Shown here: piece after piece, positions 45,358-53,600 of the stretch | Numbering within the stretch: the stretch's first letter is position 1 | How the letters are laid out: the number at the start of each line of letters is the position of its first letter | Assembly (NCBI GenBank): GCA_034431315.1 | Contig: DAOUDK010000004.1 | Location: 1 to 64,000 of the forward strand | Reading direction: 5' to 3' | Source of the DNA: JAUWOY01 sp034431315 | GTDB lineage: Bacteria; Chloroflexota; Anaerolineae; VGOG01 | DNA: 64,000 nucleotides | Program-made: the position numbers and the translations under genes | The notes under the pieces: generated by a model | The model's input: the letters and a program-made list of their open reading frames with translations, nothing else | Told to the model about the DNA's origin: nothing | Database searches by the model: none

Positions 45358-47742
45358 TTAGCGTTGACTGAGCACCATCACAAAATGGGCCACTGCTTGG
45401 CCGGCTTCTTCCAACAGCTTGGAATCCAGGTGATCTAGCGTGTCGGCGGGTGTGCCGGAGAGGTCGTCTCCCGGCCGAGTGACCGCCAGGGCCTGGTAGG
45501 ACTTGTGGGCCGACGGCTCACTCAAACTCAGGCGGCTGCTGCTGGAGATAAAGAAGAATCGCCATTCGTCCAGCTTCTCTGTGCGCACCCCGAAACGCCG
45601 TGCGCCCTGGTCGAAGGCGCGGGCCAAGCCGGACCCTGCTTCCAACCTGGCCAGGCGCGGTTCGCCCGCTCCCAGCCCGTGGAGGATCACTGCCGTCCAG
45701 ACGTCTGACCGTTCGGTCGGCAGGGCGGGAGAGTTGACGAACTGACTTCCTCCCCCTTCGTCAAAAGCCGCAAAGACCACCGTCCGCTTGGGCACCAACT
45801 CCAGGTCGTGCAGCAGCCGGGCCGTCTCCAGCATCACGGAGACCCCACTGGCGTTCTCATCCGCGCCGGGGTAGATCACCCCATCTTGCGGAGGCGGCCC
45901 GGTGTAGGTAGCGGCCACAAGGATACGCTCTCCCCGACTTTCCATGTCCAGACCGGGGATGTAGCCGACGACATTGAGCGCCGGTACCTCCTCGTAGACC
46001 AGGCCATACGTCAGCCGCACCCGCAGACCGGTGGGCAGCATAATCTGCTCCCCCGTCTTCATCGCCGCCTGGAGTTCCTCCAGATCCACCCCTGCCTGCG
46101 CCAGCAGTTGGCGGGCGGCGGATTCGCCGATGAGGAGGTTGGGGAAGGGGGGCAACTGGGTTACGCTCAAGTAGCTGTCGTGGTCGAAGGGGGGAGGCCG
46201 ATCGTTGCGCGCCAGTCGGTCATCTGGGACCAGTCGCAGCACCGCCGCATAGAGTGAGTGCATACCACTAACGCTTATAGGAATGTATGGCAGGTCTTCC
46301 TCCGGGTCGAGCAGCAATATAACACCCCCTCCGAATATCACGTCACGGTCTATGTTCCCCTGCACCCTCAGTTCCGCCTCCGTGATTCCCTCTGCGTGGA
46401 AGGCCTGCCAGGGGTCGAGGGAGATGCCGCCGGTAAGCCGCAGTTGCGGTTCCCCGCCCACGTCCAGCACTTCCAGGGTCGGCGCGGCGGTGACCCGACC
46501 ACGGATGGCAGTGTAGGTCTGGAAATAGCTATTATCGGTCGTGCCGGGGCTCAATCCCGGCATGGTGGTCAATCCCGCCTGCTCGAACTGGGAGACGATA
46601 TAGTCAGCAGCCCTGGCTGCACCAGTCCCGCCGGTGGGCCGCCCCTCCAACTCAGGTTGGGTGAGGTAGGCGATGTCGTCCCAGGCCCGGTCCACGTCGA
46701 ACTGGCCGGCCAGTTGGGCGAACTGGGCTTCGATGCCGGCGTTTTGCAGGAGAGCGCGAGCGCCCAGGAGGAGCAGCGCGACTACCATGAGAAAGCGGAT
46801 CACCGACCAGCCGCTGGGGTGGAACCGCCCCCGCTCAATGAACCGCTGCAGGCCATAACCGAACAGGTTGAAGCCCAGGATGGCGACGAAGAAGGCCAGG
46901 GCCGGGGCCATGGGAAACCAGGGGTACGAGCGGAACCAACGCCAGGAGGAGCCCAGCATCGCCCCCCAGTCGGGCACATCGAAGTAGTGCAGTACCTCCC
47001 ACGTCGCCTCGTCGAAGACGGTGCGCCCACCGCCGATGAAGATGTGGACGAAGCCCAGTTCCCCCAGCAGGAGCAGCGCGGCCCCCATCTCCAGCGCCGC
47101 CAGTGCCAGGAGGGTCGGCAGGAGGTTGGGCAGGACGTGGCGGCTGAGGATGCTGGCTGAGTTGAGCCCCACTGCCCGCGCGGCCATGATGTAGAGTTTG
47201 TTGCGGATGGTCAGGACGTGGCCTCGCACGATCTGGGCGACCTCCCCCCAGCCGACCAGCGAGAGGGCCACGATGAAGGCAGCCTGCCCCCGACGGACGC
47301 CGATGGCGGAGACCACCAGCATGGCCAGGATCAGGCCTGGGATGGCTGCCAGGAGCTCGGTGACGGCGGCTACGGCTCGATCAAAGAGGCTGCCCGGCCA
47401 CCAGCCAGCGAAGGCGCCGAGCACCAGCCCCAGCAGCAGCCGCACGACGGTGGCCACGAAGGCCATGACCAGGGTAACTCTGGCTCCGTAGAGGAGAAGG
47501 GAAAGCTGACACCGCCCCTGGTCGTCCGTCCCCAACGGGTAGAGGTCGCTGGGAGGGAAGGGTGCTTTGTGCAGTTCCCCATCAATCCACTGCAAGCGCT
47601 CCACCAGGTAGGGGTTGTGGGGAGCCAACTCCGGCCCCAGAACGGCTACCAGGACGAGGAGGATGACTAACACGGTGCCCACGACAAAGTAGTAGTCCCG
47701 CACTGCCCGGCCCAGCCGCTGCCAGAAGGTTATGGGTTTCAT
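45358..47742 (-). CDS. Fusion of oligopeptide ABC permease and M28 peptidase-like domain
   Basis: A 794-residue two-part protein. Residues 1-310 are a DppC/OppC-type permease: six helices and the coupling loop A-A-R-A-V-G-L-N-S-A-S-I-L. A further membrane helix (about 322-340) leads to a large M28-type peptidase domain with a PA-like insert. The M28 site is damaged: the first His (A-H-Y-D) reads A-T-Y-T, G-A-D-E-N-A-S-G keeps its Asp, F-D-E-G keeps a Glu, L-D-M-I has become I-L-H-G, and the last region reads D-T-L-D-H-L-D. It may bind peptides rather than cut them. The gene overlaps the upstream permease by 4 bases (ATGA). No ATPase or binding protein lies beside it. Confidence 0.85.
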   Translation of the reverse strand: MKPITFWQRLGRAVRDYYFVVGTVLVILLVLVAVLGPELAPHNPYLVERLQWIDGELHKAPFPPSDLYPLGTDDQGRCQLSLLLYGARVTLVMAFVATVVRLLLGLVLGAFAGWWPGSLFDRAVAAVTELLAAIPGLILAMLVVSAIGVRRGQAAFIVALSLVGWGEVAQIVRGHVLTIRNKLYIMAARAVGLNSASILSRHVLPNLLPTLLALAALEMGAALLLLGELGFVHIFIGGGRTVFDEATWEVLHYFDVPDWGAMLGSSWRWFRSYPWFPMAPALAFFVAILGFNLFGYGLQRFIERGRFHPSGWSVIRFLMVVALLLLGARALLQNAGIEAQFAQLAGQFDVDRAWDDIAYLTQPELEGRPTGGTGAARAADYIVSQFEQAGLTTMPGLSPGTTDNSYFQTYTAIRGRVTAAPTLEVLDVGGEPQLRLTGGISLDPWQAFHAEGITEAELRVQGNIDRDVIFGGGVILLLDPEEDLPYIPISVSGMHSLYAAVLRLVPDDRLARNDRPPPFDHDSYLSVTQLPPFPNLLIGESAARQLLAQAGVDLEELQAAMKTGEQIMLPTGLRVRLTYGLVYEEVPALNVVGYIPGLDMESRGERILVAATYTGPPPQDGVIYPGADENASGVSVMLETARLLHDLELVPKRTVVFAAFDEGGGSQFVNSPALPTERSDVWTAVILHGLGAGEPRLARLEAGSGLARAFDQGARRFGVRTEKLDEWRFFFISSSSRLSLSEPSAHKSYQALAVTRPGDDLSGTPADTLDHLDSKLLEEAGQAVAHFVMVLSQR

Positions 47743-48656
47743 ACTGCACCCACCTCCGAGGCTCGCAGCCGGGGATCCACCAGCGGATAGAGGATCTCCA
47801 GCAACAGGTTAACCAGGACGAAGAGAAGGATGAGGGGCAGGGTCATGCCGATCACTGCGGTAGTATCTTGGGTCTCAATGCTCTTCAGGAGACGCAGGCC
47901 GATCCCTGGCCAATTGAAAATGTATTCGACGATAGGGAGGGCAGCCAGGCTGAAGCGAAGGGAGACCCCCACAGTGGTCAGGATGGGCACCCCCGCGTTG
48001 CGCAGCACGTGTCGCAGGAGGATCAGGCGGGGAATCAGTCCTTTGGCGGTGGCGGTGCGGATGTAGTCGGACTCCAAAATCTCCACCAGGGCGTTGTAAC
48101 TGAGGCGTGTCACGGCAGCGGCGGGGCGGGCCGCCAGCACCAGGCTGGGCAGGAGCAAGTGCAGGTCCCACCCAAAGCCGGAGATGGGGATAATGTGCCT
48201 GCTGGTGGTCTGGTACAGCCAGACGCCGAGCCAGATCAGCAGCATGGCGGCGAAGAAACTGGGAGTAGAGGTGCCCAGCACTGAGACGAAGAGCAGCAGC
48301 TCGGAGAAACGCCTGGCTCGCCGGAAGGCAGCGGCAATCCCCAGGCTGAGGCCCACCAGCGCCGCCAGCGTCAGCGCGAAGGCCAACAGACCCAGGGACT
48401 TTGGTAGAGCGCGGCCCAGATCAGTGGTTACAGGCGTGCTGGCGATGGCGCGGCGGCCGGACGCGATGACTCCCAGGTCACCACGGGCCAGGCTCTTCAG
48501 GTAATCAGCAGTGAACCCTGCGGCGGAAGGGACGGCTGATGGCAACGCTTGCAGGTTCCCCTCCTGCCCCAGGTTTATGGCCAGTGCTACCAGGAAGACC
48601 AGAGCGATCAAGAGTATGGGTATAGAAAGGAGCCGTCCGGCGAAGCGCAAAGGCAT
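47739..48656 (-). CDS. Oligopeptide ABC permease, DppB/OppB-type
   Basis: A 305-residue inner-membrane permease with six helices and the coupling loop D-Y-I-R-T-A-T-A-K-G-L at about residue 197. The periplasmic region after helix 1 is short. It pairs with the permease half of the fusion gene that overlaps it. GAGGAG precedes the ATG. Confidence 0.9.
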   Translation of the reverse strand: MPLRFAGRLLSIPILLIALVFLVALAINLGQEGNLQALPSAVPSAAGFTADYLKSLARGDLGVIASGRRAIASTPVTTDLGRALPKSLGLLAFALTLAALVGLSLGIAAAFRRARRFSELLLFVSVLGTSTPSFFAAMLLIWLGVWLYQTTSRHIIPISGFGWDLHLLLPSLVLAARPAAAVTRLSYNALVEILESDYIRTATAKGLIPRLILLRHVLRNAGVPILTTVGVSLRFSLAALPIVEYIFNWPGIGLRLLKSIETQDTTAVIGMTLPLILLFVLVNLLLEILYPLVDPRLRASEVGAV

Positions 48657-48680
48657 ATTAACTCCTCCTTAAGTAGTGAG

Positions 48681-48772
48681 GGTCTTTGGGAATTGGCGTG
48701 AATAGCAGGCCGGAATCCCCAACTTGTTGGGGTTTGTCGCGCCGCCCCCCCCTCAACAAGTTGGGGACTCCA
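48681..48772. repeat. CCCCAACTTGTTGGGG palindromic element (copy 2)
   Basis: Same order as copy 1 (41569-41684): GGTCTTTGGGAATTGGCGTG, then the palindrome core and CAACAAGTTGGGGACTC. Confidence 0.8.
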
Positions 48773-48781
48773 AGGCGTACT

Positions 48782-49315
48782 TCATTCCCTGGTTACGGTC
48801 CCCTCACTCCATTGGCTGACGAATTCCTGATCGGAGATGGAGCCGCTGGCCCATGCCTCCAGGCTGGCCCAGTCAATGACGATCACTCTGAGCCCTACTT
48901 CGCCCTCTCCGCCAGGCATAACAGCCAGGCGCATTCCGCCGGTGATGGGAGGCTGCACCCTGGCCATGGCCCGGGCCGCAGCCAGGGCGATAAGTGTTGT
49001 CTGGGCCTGAAATACGCTGCCGTCAACGTCGTAGGAGCTTGAGTAGCGAATGGACGCCGACCGTGGCTCCCCCCTTACGGTGATCCTCAACGTATCGGGG
49101 ACTACTCCGCGAGCAGTTGCCTCCTCTTTAATCAGCGCTATGGCCTCGGCGTCTGTCAGAGGGCCGGGGCTAAGAGTAGGCGTCCGGGTGGGGGCAGACG
49201 TTGGAGTGATGGTCGGAGGCGGGGCGCTCGTGGGGGGCGGCGAGGGGGCCTGGCAGCCCATGCCCAGCCAGCCAAGGAGGCAGAAAACGACGCCGACGGC
49301 AGCAATGTGCTTCAT
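48782..49315 (-). CDS. Lipoprotein of unknown function
   Basis: A 177-residue protein with a lipoprotein signal (G-M-G-C), a Pro/Thr-rich stalk (about 24-52) and a small alpha/beta domain: E-A-I-A-L-I-K-E-E-A, I-R-Y-S-S-S-Y, R-L-A-V-M-P-G-G-E-G-E-V-G-L-R-V-I-V. I recognise no family. I start at ATG 49315 where the signal peptide begins; the ribosome site is weak and an in-frame extension lies in repeat DNA. It sits in a same-strand run with the permeases and the propeller-like lipoprotein. Confidence 0.7.
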   Translation of the reverse strand: MKHIAAVGVVFCLLGWLGMGCQAPSPPPTSAPPPTITPTSAPTRTPTLSPGPLTDAEAIALIKEEATARGVVPDTLRITVRGEPRSASIRYSSSYDVDGSVFQAQTTLIALAAARAMARVQPPITGGMRLAVMPGGEGEVGLRVIVIDWASLEAWASGSISDQEFVSQWSEGTVTRE

Positions 49316-49329
49316 AAATCCGTGCCTGT

Positions 49330-49380
49330 TTTGAGTTTCGCGTTGCAATTTGACTCGCAACCCCAAGCTCGAAACGCGAA
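49330..49380. repeat. GAGTTTCGCGTTG / CTCGAAACGCG pair
   Basis: An inverted repeat before the lipoprotein start. Related units are in frame in the chelatase gene (42795-42826). Confidence 0.5.
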
Positions 49381-51165
49381 TTACCCCATGACAGGAGCCA
49401 CGTAGATGATCAGGGTTAGGAGCGAGTCAACAGCGGCGTAGATGAAGTAGGCGACGAAGATGGATTGGCTGCGTGCGCGTTTCAGGTAGGCCCACGCCGC
49501 CCCCGCAGACAGGGCAGCCAGAAGCACTGGAACGATCCACCGCCCCAGGACAAGGCCCAGTAAGGGAGATAACATAGAGACTAACGGAGACCGGCTCAAC
49601 AGATCGGAGAGGAGGAAGATCTTGATTCCCAGTTGCAGGATCATGGCCACACCGAGGGCCCTGCGGCCGTGGGGGTCCGAGATCTCGGACTCCCGGGTAG
49701 TCAAAGCGAAAAGGATAAGCCATCCGAAGGGAATGATTACCCAATTCAAAACGATAGGTACAAAGAAGATAGCGGTGAAAAAGCTCATGACCGCGCCGAG
49801 GATTTTATCCACGACCTCGTAAGTGGTAACACGGTTGAGCGTCTCTTTGGCCTGGGATGAGGTGCTGGCATAGACAACGTGGTAGCTCTGGAAACCGGCT
49901 GTGTCAAGCCATACCAGGTGAAGATTCCCCTGGCCGTCAATGGCCACGCTGGGCTGCACCGAAGCGCCACGGCTCTCATTGACGATTTCTTGCCCTTCGA
50001 CCTGCTCTGCCCCCACGTCAATGGCCGCGATTTGGAGCGTCTCCAGGTTGCCTGGGCCGGCAACCTGGGTGAAGCAGACCAACACCTGGTATGCTGGCTG
50101 GCCCTCCAGGAATTGTGGCTGGCCTGTCAGGCTCGGGTCAACGCCCCGAACGTGAACTGCCTCACTCGTCACCTTAGGGGGCGAATAGTCGAACGTTGCC
50201 GTGCCTTCGGGCCGGCTCAAGGCGGGCTGGGGGAAAGCCTGGTAGAAAGTGAAATCTATGACCTCGCCCCGTTCGCGCACCTCCAGTACCCAGGCCAGGT
50301 AGACCGAACTCTCGTCCAGTCCCAGCCACGGCCCGTCGAACGCGGCGCCTGCCGTCGGTCTGCCAAGCAAGCTCATCTGGATCAGGGGTTCGGTCGCCAA
50401 GATGTCTGGCCCCAGCGCCCGGCGCTGGGGATCGTAGACAGCGTAGTGGAAGTCGGGCTCGTCCGGCTCCAACTCTACTCTCCAGGCCAGGTGCACGAAA
50501 CCCTGGCGGTCTATCTGGGCCGACGGTAGTAGACCGTCGGGGATCAGCATTTCTGCCGGGACAACGATCGTTCCCGACCAGTCCAGCGCAGCATGGTAGC
50601 AGCCGGGGCGGATGTAAACGTTATCAGACCAAAAGAGCTCTATGGTCTGGCCAGCAGGATTGAGCACCATCGAACTGTGAGACACCCGCCGTTCGGGCGG
50701 CGAGAGAACGGTTGCTTCTTGGAGCACCTCGCCATCGGCCGACAGACGGGCGTAAAAGAGCTGCGTGCTTCGCTCCTGCCTGTCCAGCCAGGTAAGGTGC
50801 AGTTGGCCTGTGGTGTCCATTAGAAGTTGAGGCTTCATGGGGGAGTTGATGCGCAGGTCGAGGGGGGCCTGGACGATCACCTCAGCCCGCTCGTTCAAGC
50901 GGGCAAAGTGCAGCTCATGCTCAGGCCCGACCCACACCATGAAGTTATTCCCTGCCTCGTCCACCTGCAAGGCCACCTGGTTGTTCAGGATGGCTGTGCC
51001 CAGCAGCTTTCCGTTGCTCCACTGGTCCGAAGCGCGCGGCGTAGTAGTAGGGGTCAGCCCGCAGCCCGTGGCCACCAGAGCCAGCAGGATCAGCGCCACC
51101 GCCGAGGCCAGGGGCAGTCGAAACCAGGTATTTCTACCTCGCGCCATTTGTCTCACTGTCGCCAC
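49381..51165 (-). CDS. Lipoprotein with propeller-like outer domain and C-terminal membrane helices
   Basis: A 594-residue protein. A lipobox A-T-G-C (about residue 35) is followed by ~400 residues with repeated strands of the type G-x-L-H-L-T-W-L-D / G-F-V-H-L-A-W / G-N-L-H-L-V-W-L-D, spaced about 100-200 residues, a sialidase-like or beta-propeller pattern. The last ~150 residues hold about five membrane helices, unusual for a lipoprotein. GTG start after GGAGGTAG. It lies downstream of the importer permeases at 51253-53407 on the same strand and might be a surface ligand-binding or sensing part. The family is unknown to me. Confidence 0.72.
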   Translation of the reverse strand: MATVRQMARGRNTWFRLPLASAVALILLALVATGCGLTPTTTPRASDQWSNGKLLGTAILNNQVALQVDEAGNNFMVWVGPEHELHFARLNERAEVIVQAPLDLRINSPMKPQLLMDTTGQLHLTWLDRQERSTQLFYARLSADGEVLQEATVLSPPERRVSHSSMVLNPAGQTIELFWSDNVYIRPGCYHAALDWSGTIVVPAEMLIPDGLLPSAQIDRQGFVHLAWRVELEPDEPDFHYAVYDPQRRALGPDILATEPLIQMSLLGRPTAGAAFDGPWLGLDESSVYLAWVLEVRERGEVIDFTFYQAFPQPALSRPEGTATFDYSPPKVTSEAVHVRGVDPSLTGQPQFLEGQPAYQVLVCFTQVAGPGNLETLQIAAIDVGAEQVEGQEIVNESRGASVQPSVAIDGQGNLHLVWLDTAGFQSYHVVYASTSSQAKETLNRVTTYEVVDKILGAVMSFFTAIFFVPIVLNWVIIPFGWLILFALTTRESEISDPHGRRALGVAMILQLGIKIFLLSDLLSRSPLVSMLSPLLGLVLGRWIVPVLLAALSAGAAWAYLKRARSQSIFVAYFIYAAVDSLLTLIIYVAPVMG

Positions 51166-51252
51166 AATCCTACCTCCATTTATGCACAGGCGGAGAACGT
51201 AGTTCCCCGCCTGTGAAAAAGTATTATCGAGACTTCGAGCCCTACACGCTGC

Positions 51253-52248
51253 CTACGTGGTGCCCCGCATCTGCGGATCCAGCGCGTCGCGCAGGCCATC
51301 GCCCAGGAAGTTGAAAGTCAGCATTACCAGGGAGAGCGTCACTGCTGGGAAGACGAGCAGATGTGGGTTGGCCCTGATGGCTCGCCAGCCGTCGTTGATC
51401 ATCTGGCCCCAACTGGGGAAGGGAGGCGGCACGCCCAGGCCGATGAAGCTCAGGATGGCCTCGTACATGATCAGCCCTGGCATGTTCAAAGTAAGGGTCA
51501 CGATGATGGGTCCCAAACTATTGGGCAACATATGGCGGGCGATAATGGACACATCTCTGGCCCCGATCATGCGCGCTGCCTCTACGAATTCCTTCTCCCG
51601 AAGGGAGAGGAACTGTCCACGCACCAGGCGCGACATGCCCATCCAGCTCACCAGCCCAATGCCCAGTACCAGGTTGCGTATAGCCCCGAGGCCGGTCGTG
51701 GAACCGAGGATAACCATGATCAGGATGATGAAAAGCAAGGTGGGAAGACCATACAGGATGTCCACGAAGCGCATCATCACAGTGTCCACGCGGCCGCCCA
51801 GATAGCCCGATATGGATCCATAGATCATGCCGAAGGTCATGATTGTCAGAGAGCAGAAAACGCCTACGGCCATAGATATGCGGCCGCCGTATACGATCCG
51901 ACTGAACACATCGCGTCCATATTTGTCGGTGCCCATGATGTGCGGAAACCCACCCTCCTCTGTACGCTGCAGGCTGGGGCTGGTCCTGGTGTTGTAGAAA
52001 TCGGTGTCCTGGTAGTCGTAAGGGGCCAACAGAGGTTGGCTCTCACGGCCCAGGGCCCAGGATATGAAGGCATCGTCGGCGAAGATGGCAAATACGATAA
52101 CGATGATGAGGAAGATGCCACTTACGACGGCCGCTCTGTTGCGCAGCAGCCGCCGCCAGGCATCTCGCCACAGGCTCTCTGGCGGGCGTGTGAATTCCCA
52201 TTCCGAAGCCCTTTTTCTACGCTCAGCTATCGCAACTGCTTCACTCAT
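51253..52248 (-). CDS. Oligopeptide ABC permease, DppC/OppC-type (locus A)
   Basis: A 331-residue permease with the long OppC-type N-terminal segment, six helices and the coupling loop E-A-A-R-M-I-G-A-R-D-V-S-I. It ends D-P-Q-M-R-G, the usual C-terminus. ATG 52248 has an AAGGAG site; an earlier in-frame start does not. It pairs with the permease at 52394 and the binding protein at 53601. No ATPase gene is present in locus A. Confidence 0.93.
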   Translation of the reverse strand: MSEAVAIAERRKRASEWEFTRPPESLWRDAWRRLLRNRAAVVSGIFLIIVIVFAIFADDAFISWALGRESQPLLAPYDYQDTDFYNTRTSPSLQRTEEGGFPHIMGTDKYGRDVFSRIVYGGRISMAVGVFCSLTIMTFGMIYGSISGYLGGRVDTVMMRFVDILYGLPTLLFIILIMVILGSTTGLGAIRNLVLGIGLVSWMGMSRLVRGQFLSLREKEFVEAARMIGARDVSIIARHMLPNSLGPIIVTLTLNMPGLIMYEAILSFIGLGVPPPFPSWGQMINDGWRAIRANPHLLVFPAVTLSLVMLTFNFLGDGLRDALDPQMRGTT

Positions 52249-52282
52249 AGTGTCTCCTTGAATTAGACTCAACCCACCTGTT

Positions 52283-52362
52283 TGTCATTGCGAGCGGAGC
52301 GAAGCAATCTCCAAGCGTGCTAGGGGATTGCTTCGGCGCAAACAGCGCGCCTCGCAATGACA
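52283..52362. repeat. TGTCATTGCGAG palindromic repeat (copy 2)
   Basis: TGTCATTGCGAGCGGAGCG at one end and CGCCTCGCAATGACA at the other, lying between the two permease genes of locus A. Confidence 0.85.
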
Positions 52363-52393
52363 CCTGGCGTGAAATCTAACATTGTCGAGGTAG

Positions 52394-53407
52394 TTAGTCA
52401 AAACGTATGCGCGGATCCAGGAAGGCGTAAGAGATGTCCACCAGGATATTCATGAACACCAGCAGCACGGCATAGACCAACATGGTGCCCATGATCAGCG
52501 TGTAGTCACGGTCGGCTATGCTGGAGACGAAGAAGCGCCCGATGCCGGGTATCGAAAAGACGTGCTCGATGATGAAAGAGCCCGTCAACCAGGCGGCCAT
52601 GAGGGGGCCCAGAACTGTGGTCACAGGGATCAGCGAGTTCTTGAGGGTATGGCCAACGATCACCGCTCGCTCGCGCAGGCCCTTGGCTCGGGCGGTGCGG
52701 ACGTAGTCCTGACGGATCACCTCCAACATGCTGGCCCGGGTCAGGCGGGCGATGATGGCCGACCCTCCAGAGCCCAGAGTGATGGCCGGCAGGATCATGT
52801 GGCTGAGCCAGTCACTGAAGTTTTTTGTGCCCCAGCGGGCCAGGGGCAGGGCTGGCAGATCGTGCTGGTTCAGCCAGAGCATGGACAGCATGAATATCAG
52901 CCCCAGCACAAAGTTGGGGATGGATACGCCCACCATGGCGAAGAACATGCCAACGTAGTCAACGATGGTGTTCTGTTTGAGAGCGGAGATGATGCCCAGA
53001 GGAATGCCTATGCCCACCGCTATGAGGGTGGCGAAAATGCCCAACTGGGCCGAGACCGAGACGGCCGATTTCACTATTCCGCCATCGAACAGCACGTTGT
53101 TGATGGTGCGTCCCCGATATTTGTAGGAGGGACCCAAGTCACCTCCCAGCAGGCCGTGCTTTCCAAAATCTCGTATGTTACCGGTGTCAACGATGTCGCC
53201 TATCATGTAGCGGATGTATTGCTTCCAGGTTGGCTCGTCGAGGTGATAGCGGGCCTCAAAGTTGGCCCGGATCTCCGGGGACATCGGCCGGCCCTCGGTG
53301 CTAAAGGGCCCCCCCGGCACCAGCTTCATGGCGCTAAAGACGACCACGGTAACCATCAATAAAACGGGCACCATCCACATAAACCTTCTGATGATATAGG
53401 TAGTCAT
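52394..53407 (-). CDS. Oligopeptide ABC permease, DppB/OppB-type (locus A)
   Basis: A 337-residue permease: T-T-Y-I-I-R-R-F start, the periplasmic part after helix 1 containing P-G-G-P-F, six helices, and the loop D-Y-V-R-T-A-R-A-K-G-L. It ends A-F-L-D-P-R-I-R. ATG 53407 follows GAAGGAG; a longer frame upstream runs into repeat DNA and is not real. Confidence 0.93.
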   Translation of the reverse strand: MTTYIIRRFMWMVPVLLMVTVVVFSAMKLVPGGPFSTEGRPMSPEIRANFEARYHLDEPTWKQYIRYMIGDIVDTGNIRDFGKHGLLGGDLGPSYKYRGRTINNVLFDGGIVKSAVSVSAQLGIFATLIAVGIGIPLGIISALKQNTIVDYVGMFFAMVGVSIPNFVLGLIFMLSMLWLNQHDLPALPLARWGTKNFSDWLSHMILPAITLGSGGSAIIARLTRASMLEVIRQDYVRTARAKGLRERAVIVGHTLKNSLIPVTTVLGPLMAAWLTGSFIIEHVFSIPGIGRFFVSSIADRDYTLIMGTMLVYAVLLVFMNILVDISYAFLDPRIRFD

Positions 53408-53452
53408 GTTTCTCCTTCTCCATTGGCTTCTGGGTGCTGGCAGACTCAGAGG

Positions 53453-53524
53453 AGCCAAAATTGCTCTGAGGGGATTGCCAAATCCCCGCTTTTGGCCTGG
53501 ATTTGGCAATCCAGGCCAAGCAAA
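53453..53524. repeat. GGGGATTGCCAAATCCCC palindromic repeat
   Basis: Near-copy of 27862-27935, including the flanking CCAAAATTGCTCTGA. Confidence 0.8.
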
Positions 53525-53551
53525 TCTGATAAACCAAGAATAATAGCAAAA

Positions 53552-53588
53552 GAGCTATGTAGCTCTCACCCCGAGAGCTACATAGCTC
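53552..53588 (-). terminator. Strong hairpin after the locus A binding-protein gene
   Basis: Perfect 16-bp stem (53552-53567 with 53573-53588), 5-base loop, followed on the minus strand by TTTTGCTATTATT. Lying between the binding-protein and permease genes, it could keep binding-protein levels above permease levels. Confidence 0.8.
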
Positions 53589-53600
53589 AGGGGTTCTAGC

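Noticed and set aside
53408..53509. 34-codon N-terminal extension of the locus A DppB permease
   Set aside because: It translates repeat DNA; ATG 53407 has GAAGGAG and fits the family start.
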